Below are positions 1-5,212 of a stretch of DNA of 5,212 nt, in pieces. Source of the stretch: Acidobacteriaceae bacterium (GTDB taxonomy: Bacteria; Acidobacteriota; Terriglobia; Terriglobales; Acidobacteriaceae); the NCBI GenBank assembly GCA_003140705.1, contig PLKU01000230.1, positions 5,378 to 10,589 of the forward strand, given 5' to 3'. Within the stretch, counting starts at the first letter, position 1; every line of letters starts with the position of its first letter. The notes beneath the pieces are model-generated. The model made no database searches, had not been told where the DNA came from, and saw only the letters and a list, made by a program, of their open reading frames with translations. Made by a program: the position numbers and the translations under genes.

Positions 1-3000
1 TCGAGGTAGCGACGATAGACAACGTCCTGCTGGGTGATGCGAACCAGCATGTTGTCGAGGTGGATGAGCTTGGCCGCGGCCTCGGGCTTGAGCTTCTTGA
101 GGTGGTTGCGGAAACGGGCTTCAGTGGTGCACCAGTGGGCGACGGTGTAGCGCTGCGGTTCGCCAGTGGTTTTGGACTTGGTCTCGTACCAATCCAGATC
201 GATGGACGGGTTGCCCTTGAGGTCGAGAGCTTCCTGATAGGTTTCGCCGAGGCGGGGGTTGAAGACAAACTCCGGTGCGCCGCGGCTATCGCGGACGCGC
301 TGTGCCTGGTGGAGGGCCATATCGTCGGGGACGCCGTGCTCAGGCTGGCAAGTGGTGAAGGCCTGGATGAAGGAGGTTCCGCGATATTCGAGGCCATCGA
401 GAATTGAGCGGTAGAGCTTGGGAGCGTTGGCCATGGAGACCTGACCGACGAACGGCGAACCGTGACCGGCGAGGAAGGTCTCAGCGACCGTCTTCTTCTC
501 AGTATTCTTGCCCTGCGTGGCCGCGCCGAAGACGTTCATGTCGTTGCCGCCAAGCATGGGTGTCGAGTCACTGTTCTGGCCGCCCGTGTTTGAATACACC
601 TGCGTATCGAGCATCAGTACCTTGATGTTGGGCCGGTTCTGCAGGATCACCTTGGACATGTTCTGGTAGCCGATATCGCCCATGCCGCCATCGCCGCCGA
701 CGACCCAGACCTTGGGGAGTTCAACGATCTCCTGATCGGTCATGAGGGCGTCAGTGAAGTGGGCGAGGTTGTAATACTCCTGGTCGTCAATGACAGCAGT
801 TTCTTTAGTGAGGAGGATGTCGGCGAGGCGCTCGGGAATCACGGAGCGGCGCGCGTGGTCGACGATGAAGCTCTCACCCATGAGCCAGCCGACGGTGACG
901 CCGTCCTGGAAGAGCGAGTTCATCCACGGGTAGGGGTGGGGATTGTTGGGAGCCGTGGAACCGTAGACAGTGTTGCAACCAGTGTGGGCGGCCATGGCCA
1001 TCACGCTCATGCCGTTGGCGAGGCGGCCGTCGATGGGTTGCAGGTTCTTGTGATTGAAGGCTTCAGTGAGCAGGACAGCGGCGATGGCCTCGACCAACTG
1101 AGCGTCGGTGATGGGGCCGTGGTCGGCTTCGTAGGCAGCGATGCGGTCCTGGGTGTCAGGAATGTCTTCACCACCAAGGCCAAGGACAAGATGCGCAATA
1201 GCCTGGCGGAGAAGAGCGTACTCGCCGGGGTTGCGGTCTTTGAGTGCGGCAAGCTTGGCAACACCAGTCTTTTCGAGTTCACCTGCCTTGAGAACAAATC
1301 GGTCGCTCTTGGCGTGGAAGACGGGGCGCATGTAAGCCTCAGTGACCGCGGCGATGGAGCGGAGAACGCTTTTTTCACCGCAGCCGGCGCAGGCACCGTC
1401 ACCGGCTACGAGCGCGTCGTAGTTGGTGCGGACCATGAGCATGTTGCGCAGCGTGGCGGTCTTGGAGTCCGCGGGGTTGGCCGCGTTGAAGAGGCCGAGG
1501 AACTTTTGCGATGTGTCTGGCAGCAGATCGAGGAAGCCGGTGCCGGTTTCGTGCTCGGCATTGACTTCTTCAGTTTCGGCAACCATGCGGAGGGCGTCAT
1601 GGTCGCCACAGGCGGTGACGCAGGCAGCGCAGCCCTTGCAGAGATCGCTGACGAAGATGGAGAAGATGCCGCCTGAACCGGGGTTCTTGCGTTCCGGCGA
1701 GGAGAAGATGGCGTTCACCTTCTGGTAGGCCATTGGGACCTTGGCGATGATGTCAAAGAACTGTTGCTTGGACTGCTGAGAGAAGTCCGCGGTGCCAGAA
1801 GCGGCGAGTGCGTCAGTTACTTCACTCAAGATGGTGGGCAGGGGCGTGCCGGTCTTCATCTCGGCGACCATCCGCTGGCGTGTTTGCTTTTCGATTTCGG
1901 GCAAGACGCGCATCAGCTTGGAACGATCTACCGGGTCGGCGATGTAGTAAGAGACAGCGGTGGTAAGCAGGGTGCTGAGGTCCTGCGAGCAGTTGGGCAG
2001 CGCAGTATCCGGGCAGACCGAGATGCACTCCATGCATTGGGTGCAGTTCTCTGGAATGTAGAGAGGGGTTTCGCGGCGAGCAACGTATTTGGAAGCAGTG
2101 TCGCCTGTGGCTGCAGCGATGACGCCCATGGCCGAGAGTGGCGTGGCGGGCTGGTCATAACCATACGACGAGCGGAACTGGGCATCGAAGTCGGCGACCC
2201 GGCTGATGGGTGTGCGCGGGCCCTGGCCGGCGGGAGTAGGTGTGGAACGGCAGCCGCAGGATGCACCTCCAGCGGTGGCGAGCTCAAGAATGGGGAGAAG
2301 AGCTACGCCGCGGAGGCTGGAGCGGTCGGCCGCGGCAAGCGCGCCGATCTTGATCTCCTTCACCTGATCAAAGCCCTGGGTCATGACTTCCATATTGGAA
2401 GCGACAACAGCCTCGCCGAGCTTGCCGAACTTCTTGACGTACTGCTTGTAGACGACTTCGCGGTATTGCTCCTGGGTGATGCCGAACTCGTTGAGCAGGC
2501 TGCTGACGGCGAAGAATGCGCCGAGGAAGGCGTTGCCCTGCATGCGGAGTTGGAGATCGCCGCGGTCGGTGGCCTTCTTGGCGATGGAGAAGCCGGGGAG
2601 GGTGAAGACGCGAATGTTCTTGTCGATGATCTGCTTGCGGGCCCACTGAGGGAGACGCTCCCATGCCTGCTCGCCCTCTTCATCGGATTCCCAGACAAGG
2701 CTTCCGCCTTCGGCCATGCCATCGAGCGGGTTGCAGTGGGTGAAGGCCTTGGGATCGCAACAGAGAACGACGGTAACGTGGCGGAGATCGCAGTTGACGC
2801 GGATACGATCTTTGGCGGCGACCATGAAGTAGCTGGTGGGCGCGCCCTTCTTCTCTGAGCCGTACTTGGGGTTGGCGCTGACGTGAATGACTTCCTTGGG
2901 ATTGCCTAGATCGTCTTTGAGGCCGTCGCGCTCGTAGAGCAGGTCATTGAGGTCGCCGATGATTGCGCCAAGGTTCTTGCCGGTGGTGATGGCGCCCCAG

Positions 3001-4421
3001 CCGCCGATGGAGTGGAAGCGGACGGCGACTGCGCCTTCAGGCAGCAGGGAGGGCGTTTCTTCGCCAACGACGCTGTAGGGGTGGTCAATGCCGAGGACAA
3101 AGAAGGAGACGCCGTCGCTGGCGCGCTTGCCGTCCTGACGGGGGCGGTCGGCGGTGGCGAACTCGTATGCGCCGATGACGTGCTCAGGGCGGAAATCGCG
3201 CGAGCCGAGGCCGTAGGTGCCGGAGTAGATGTGAGGCACTTCATTCATGGCCAGGGCGGGCAGGCCTTCCCGGGCGGGGTGACCTTCAGTTTGAATGGCC
3301 TTGGAGAGAGCGGTGCGGATGTCGCGGCCGAGTGGGTTGTCGCCGGAGAGAGCTTCGTCAGTGCGCTCGAGGATGATGACGTTCTTCTTGCCCTTGAGGG
3401 CGGCAACGATGGCAGCTTCAGGGAAGGGACGAATGACGTTGACGTGGATGGAGCCGACGGTGATGCCGCGCGTCTCGCGGAGGTAATCGACCGCAGCCTC
3501 GATGTTTTCAGCGGCGGAGCCGAGGGAGACGAAGACGGTGTCAGTGTCGCTCGTCTTGTACTCAGAGATGAGGCCGTAATGGCGGCCGGTGAGCTCACCA
3601 AAGTCCTTGTATGCCGCTTCAAGGAATTCAAGGATGGGCTCGGCGAAGTTGTTGCGGCGAGCCACGATGCCCTGCATGTAGTGCTCTTGATTTTGCACGG
3701 GGCCAAGGAGGATGGGATTGGTGAGGTCCATCATCTTAGGAACGCGGCGGCGGGTGGGTCCAAAGAGAACGCGCTGCGCTTCAGTGGGGCAATCGATGAT
3801 GTCTTCAGAGGAGCCCAGATATTCGCGAATCAGTTCAGACTCGTGCTTATAAAAGGTACGCTCAAGGTGGCTGGTGAGGAAGCCATCCATGATGTTCATG
3901 CCGGGAGTGAGCGAGAGCTCGGTGACGCGACGGAGGATGAGGGCCTGATCAGCGGCCTGCTGTGCGTCCTTGCCGAAGAGCATGATCCAGCCGGTGTCGA
4001 GGGCACCATATATATCGTCGTGGCCGCAATGCACATTGAGGGCATGTTTGGTAAGGGCGCGCGCGCCGACTTCGAGCACCATAGTGCTGCCTTTTCCTGG
4101 CGCGTGGTAGTACTGTTCCACTCCATACACAACGCCCTGGCCTGAAGTGAAGTTGACGACGCGCTTGCCGCAAACTGAATGGGCGATTGCACCGCCCTGG
4201 GCCGCGTGTTCACCTTCCGTCTCGATGGCGATGGTGTTGTGGCCGAAGACGTTGAGATGTCCTTCGGCATAGGCCTGCTGGAAGAGCTCGCCGCCCTCAG
4301 TGGAAGGCGTGATGGGATAGAACACGCCGGCATCGGCGATCCGCGTCTCAGTATGGTAAGAGACAAGCTGGTTTCCGTTTGCAGTGATACGAATGCCTGG
4401 ATAACGCGCAGCAACCGTCAT
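1..4421 (-). CDS. nifJ: Long-form pyruvate (2-oxoacid):ferredoxin/flavodoxin oxidoreductase, C-terminus cut by window edge
   Basis: Predicted to decarboxylate pyruvate or a related 2-oxoacid with CoA, passing electrons through [4Fe-4S] clusters to ferredoxin or flavodoxin in the cytoplasm. Visible order: domain I with YPITPST (35-41), E69 in an EGEHAAQGG stretch and SGQGV (93-97), R121 in GARA; domain II about 288-375; gamma domain about 466-700; a CxC and Pro/Thr-rich linker (722-738); ferredoxin cysteines 793/796/799/803 and 928/931/934/938; TPP domain with CAGCGE (1011-1016), TGC (C1149), GGDGGMGD (D1244), DTQVYSNTGGQ (1272-1282) and C1358. T38, E69, R121, D1244, T1273, N1278 and C1011/C1014/C1149/C1358 align with the catalytic, Mg-TPP and proximal-cluster residues of Desulfovibrio PFOR. 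The ATG at 4421 places YPITP at the usual distance and follows GAGAGGG. No stop in 1473 codons; the usual family length is about 1170-1230. Exact 2-oxoacid unknown. Confidence 0.95.
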   Translation of the reverse strand, partial: MTVAARYPGIRITANGNQLVSYHTETRIADAGVFYPITPSTEGGELFQQAYAEGHLNVFGHNTIAIETEGEHAAQGGAIAHSVCGKRVVNFTSGQGVVYGVEQYYHAPGKGSTMVLEVGARALTKHALNVHCGHDDIYGALDTGWIMLFGKDAQQAADQALILRRVTELSLTPGMNIMDGFLTSHLERTFYKHESELIREYLGSSEDIIDCPTEAQRVLFGPTRRRVPKMMDLTNPILLGPVQNQEHYMQGIVARRNNFAEPILEFLEAAYKDFGELTGRHYGLISEYKTSDTDTVFVSLGSAAENIEAAVDYLRETRGITVGSIHVNVIRPFPEAAIVAALKGKKNVIILERTDEALSGDNPLGRDIRTALSKAIQTEGHPAREGLPALAMNEVPHIYSGTYGLGSRDFRPEHVIGAYEFATADRPRQDGKRASDGVSFFVLGIDHPYSVVGEETPSLLPEGAVAVRFHSIGGWGAITTGKNLGAIIGDLNDLLYERDGLKDDLGNPKEVIHVSANPKYGSEKKGAPTSYFMVAAKDRIRVNCDLRHVTVVLCCDPKAFTHCNPLDGMAEGGSLVWESDEEGEQAWERLPQWARKQIIDKNIRVFTLPGFSIAKKATDRGDLQLRMQGNAFLGAFFAVSSLLNEFGITQEQYREVVYKQYVKKFGKLGEAVVASNMEVMTQGFDQVKEIKIGALAAADRSSLRGVALLPILELATAGGASCGCRSTPTPAGQGPRTPISRVADFDAQFRSSYGYDQPATPLSAMGVIAAATGDTASKYVARRETPLYIPENCTQCMECISVCPDTALPNCSQDLSTLLTTAVSYYIADPVDRSKLMRVLPEIEKQTRQRMVAEMKTGTPLPTILSEVTDALAASGTADFSQQSKQQFFDIIAKVPMAYQKVNAIFSSPERKNPGSGGIFSIFVSDLCKGCAACVTACGDHDALRMVAETEEVNAEHETGTGFLDLLPDTSQKFLGLFNAANPADSKTATLRNMLMVRTNYDALVAGDGACAGCGEKSVLRSIAAVTEAYMRPVFHAKSDRFVLKAGELEKTGVAKLAALKDRNPGEYALLRQAIAHLVLGLGGEDIPDTQDRIAAYEADHGPITDAQLVEAIAAVLLTEAFNHKNLQPIDGRLANGMSVMAMAAHTGCNTVYGSTAPNNPHPYPWMNSLFQDGVTVGWLMGESFIVDHARRSVIPERLADILLTKETAVIDDQEYYNLAHFTDALMTDQEIVELPKVWVVGGDGGMGDIGYQNMSKVILQNRPNIKVLMLDTQVYSNTGGQNSDSTPMLGGNDMNVFGAATQGKNTEKKTVAETFLAGHGSPFVGQVSMANAPKLYRSILDGLEYRGTSFIQAFTTCQPEHGVPDDMALHQAQRVRDSRGAPEFVFNPRLGETYQEALDLKGNPSIDLDWYETKSKTTGEPQRYTVAHWCTTEARFRNHLKKLKPEAAAKLIHLDNMLVRITQQDVVYRRYL

Positions 4422-4425
4422 GAAT

Positions 4426-4432
4426 CCCTCTC
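4426..4432 (-). promoter_or_regulatory. Ribosome binding site of the nifJ-like gene
   Basis: On the minus strand GAGAGGG lies four bases before the ATG at 4421. It is an imperfect but plausible Shine-Dalgarno match. The frame stays open further upstream without a stop, so this site, together with the family-typical distance from the start to the YPITP motif, decides the start. In-frame GTG codons further upstream lack comparable support. Confidence 0.6.
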
Positions 4433-4502
4433 TTTTGAGCCCAAATCTGTTGTCAATCCCATCGCCGTGGCCGTTAGCGCCTAGAATCGAGGGATCTCGC
4501 AC

Positions 4503-4532
4503 CCGTCGAAACGGCGCCACAATCGAAATTGT
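4503..4532. repeat. Two tandem short dyads, both centred on CGAA
   Basis: On the plus strand CCGT-CGAA-ACGG (4503-4514) is followed after four bases by ACAAT-CGAA-ATTGT (4519-4532). Arms are perfect over 4 and 5 base pairs, and both share the core TCGAAA, with centres 17 bp apart. Read on the minus strand these would be two small hairpins with UUCG loops in the leader of the nifJ-like gene, 82-111 bases before its start. They could instead be operator half-sites for a regulator. Arms are short, so chance is possible. No regulator family is assigned. Confidence 0.35.
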
Positions 4533-4619
4533 TGGACTATCACGCCACTTGGCGAGCAGCCCAGATGGAGTGCCCCTGCAAGTTTAAAGGCCGAAATGGA
4601 AATGAGGAAACTCAAGGGG

Positions 4620-4630
4620 GAGCTTCGCTC
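4620..4630. repeat. Small inverted repeat GAGC-TTC-GCTC
   Basis: A perfect 4-bp inverted repeat with a three-base spacer, just after a run of five G. It lies upstream of the larger paired element at 4638-4679. On its own it is short enough to be chance; it is recorded because it adds to the local cluster of dyads. Confidence 0.25.
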
Positions 4631-4637
4631 TGGGAAA

Positions 4638-4679
4638 ACGGCCCATACATCAGTTTGCTCCTACGAAAGGAGACGCCGT
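4638..4679 (+). other. Possible two-stem RNA or DNA element
   Basis: An outer 5-bp pairing, ACGGC (4638-4642) with GCCGT (4675-4679), encloses an inner hairpin CTCCT-ACGAA-AGGAG (4658-4672). The internal loop is strongly asymmetric, 15 bases on the 5' side and 2 on the 3' side. If transcription toward the SDR gene begins upstream, this would be a structured leader ending about 210 bases before the SDR start. It matches no riboswitch class that I recognise. The stems are short, so this is a candidate only. Confidence 0.25.
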
Positions 4680-4795
4680 CCCATAAAGTGAGATGAGAGA
4701 TGAATGTCTGGGACAGGTGGTTTACGCGGAGGTTTCAAAAGCTGAATGCGGCTTGGCTGGCAGGAGCGATTGGGCGGCGTTTCCCGCGCAGGTTG

Positions 4796-4801
4796 TATAG
4801 T
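4796..4801 (+). promoter_or_regulatory. Possible -10 box TATAGT for the SDR gene
   Basis: TATAGT matches the sigma-70 -10 consensus at five of six positions and lies about 90 bases before the SDR start. The only nearby -35-like sequence is TTGGGC at 4770-4775, with a 20-base spacer that is longer than usual. The call therefore rests on the -10 match alone and is weak. Confidence 0.22.
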
Positions 4802-4843
4802 GAGTGGCGACCGCTGAGTGGTGTTTTGATTGCAGTTACGGGT

Positions 4844-4857
4844 TTGCGCTAACGCAA
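4844..4857. promoter_or_regulatory. Inverted repeat TTGCG-CTAA-CGCAA before the SDR gene
   Basis: A perfect 5-bp inverted repeat with a four-base centre, 12 of 14 positions palindromic, located 33 bases before the ATG at 4891 and 24 bases before the ribosome binding site. Size and position suit an operator for a repressor acting on the SDR gene, or a small hairpin in its leader. No regulator gene is in the window, and the assignment is inference. Confidence 0.35.
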
Positions 4858-4881
4858 GAGCTGGCGCAGAGCGACCGCGGT

Positions 4882-4887
4882 GAGGAG
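4882..4887 (+). promoter_or_regulatory. Ribosome binding site of the SDR gene
   Basis: GAGGAG is a strong Shine-Dalgarno sequence. It is only three bases from the first ATG (4891) but nine from a second in-frame ATG (4897), so spacing slightly favours the second as the true start. Both give essentially the same protein. Confidence 0.7.
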
Positions 4888-4890
4888 CAG

Positions 4891-5212
4891 ATGGCGATGC
4901 AGAACGGCGGAACCAAGTTTGGCCATTATCCGAGCCTTGAGAGCCGGGTGGTGCTTGTGACCGGCGGAGCAACGGGAATTGGCGAGTCGATTGTGGCCCA
5001 TTTTTGCCGCCAAGGGTCGCGGGTTGCATTCCTCGACATTCAGGACGAGGCGGCTGGGCGGCTGGTTGAGGAACTGACCGAAGAGGGATGTCCTGCCCCG
5101 CTCTACCTGCATTGTGACCTGACAGATATTGCGGCGCTGAGGAGTGCGGTGGAGCAGGTGCTGGACCGCTGGGGCGCGGTGGATGTGCTGGTGAATAACG
5201 CCGGCATCAGCA
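4891..5212 (+). CDS. Short-chain dehydrogenase/reductase (SDR), N-terminal part, cut by window edge
   Basis: A classical SDR, an NAD(P)-dependent oxidoreductase acting on an alcohol or carbonyl substrate in the cytoplasm. Counted from the ATG at 4891, the visible 107 residues contain the Rossmann motif TGGATGIG (24-31), an acidic residue at the end of the second strand (D49 in FLDIQ), which in this family usually means NAD(H) preference, CDLTD (75-79) that contacts the adenine ring, and VNNAGIS (101-107), the NNAG structural motif. The catalytic Ser-Tyr-Lys residues fall beyond the edge; family length is about 250 residues. The lead-in HYPSL before the Rossmann strand resembles bacterial sugar 1-dehydrogenase-type SDRs, so a sugar or polyol dehydrogenase is a reasonable but unproven guess. 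It diverges from the nifJ-like gene. Start may be 4897 rather than 4891 by ribosome-binding-site spacing. Confidence 0.9.
   Translation, partial: MAMQNGGTKFGHYPSLESRVVLVTGGATGIGESIVAHFCRQGSRVAFLDIQDEAAGRLVEELTEEGCPAPLYLHCDLTDIAALRSAVEQVLDRWGAVDVLVNNAGIS

Larger units (their letters stand above)
4422..4890. other. Divergent intergenic region, no convincing gene
   Basis: These 469 bases separate the starts of two divergently transcribed genes and must hold both promoters. I see no protein gene that I can support; a 50-codon plus-strand frame (4700-4852) is discussed as a weak candidate in the findings. No tRNA, terminator with a U-tract, or recognised riboswitch class is visible. What stands out is a concentration of short inverted repeats: 4503-4514, 4519-4532, 4620-4630, 4658-4672 within a wider pairing 4638-4679, and 4844-4857. 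No strong sigma-70 promoter with both boxes at good spacing could be identified for either gene. Confidence 0.8.

Noticed and set aside
60..4145. Long plus-strand open frames at 60-407, 759-1676, 1764-2858 and 3012-4145
   Set aside because: All are in the same phase, codon-for-codon opposite the nifJ-like frame. They stay open because that gene hardly uses TTA, CTA or TCA codons. The minus-strand frame carries clear PFOR motifs throughout; the antisense products resemble nothing.
1007..4414. Other minus-strand open frames inside 1007-4414
   Set aside because: They overlap the nifJ-like gene in shifted frames, have skewed Ser/Pro/Arg/Ala composition typical of shadow frames, and no motifs.
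4451..4456. Perfect minus-strand TTGACA as a -35 box for the nifJ-like gene
   Set aside because: At 16-18 bases downstream only AGAGAG/AAGAGA-type sequence is found, which is the ribosome binding site itself. A promoter there would leave no leader.
4179..4484. Plus-strand frame of 101 codons across the nifJ start
   Set aside because: Mostly antisense to the first 80 codons of the nifJ-like gene; no recognisable motif or ribosome binding site.
4591..4680. Known riboswitch such as guanidine-II (ACGR-loop hairpins), cobalamin or c-di-GMP
   Set aside because: The ACGAA loop at 4663-4667 is superficially similar to the guanidine-II loop, but there is no second ACGR hairpin and no conserved core of any of these classes.
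4678..4714. GTCCCA (4678-4683) and TGGGAC (4709-4714) as a hairpin
   Set aside because: A 6-bp pairing with a 25-base loop competes with the better nested pairing at 4638-4679 and is easily expected by chance.
4661..5112. Minus-strand frames at 4661-5029 and 4849-5112
   Set aside because: They run antisense to the SDR coding region, which has clear TGGATGIG and NNAG motifs, and show no family resemblance.

Overview
The window looks like chromosomal DNA from a GC-rich bacterium. Both proteins read like environmental, acidobacteria-type sequences, but that is an impression from sequence style; no RNA gene or other taxonomic marker is present. There is no mobile element, CRISPR array, tRNA or rRNA.

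Layout. Positions 4421 down to 1 on the minus strand are one uninterrupted reading frame of 1473 codons that runs off the left edge. I translated it codon by codon and found no stop or frameshift. It encodes a single-chain 2-oxoacid (pyruvate):ferredoxin/flavodoxin oxidoreductase of the NifJ type: N-terminal thiamine-pyrophosphate (TPP) partner domain, domain II, gamma domain, two-cluster ferredoxin domain, then the C-terminal TPP-binding domain. Positions 4422-4890 are a 469-base divergent intergenic region with no convincing gene but several short inverted repeats. From about 4891 to the right edge, on the plus strand, lies the first 107 codons of a short-chain dehydrogenase/reductase (SDR) with an NAD-type Rossmann motif.

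How the parts relate. The two genes diverge, so both promoters and any operators must lie between them. The oxidoreductase would link oxidative decarboxylation of a 2-oxoacid to reduction of ferredoxin or flavodoxin. The SDR resembles bacterial sugar or polyol dehydrogenases, so it may feed carbon toward central metabolism, but a functional link is only an inference from adjacency.

The most noteworthy point is the size of the NifJ-like protein. Classical NifJ/PFOR enzymes are about 1170-1230 residues. This one has 1473 and is still open. The excess lies mainly in two internal insertions: about 80 residues between the two [4Fe-4S] motifs and about 110 residues inside the TPP domain between the CAGCGE and TGC cysteines. 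It appears to be a long-form or divergent PFOR with an intact set of core catalytic residues. The second tier of interest is the dyad-rich intergenic region.
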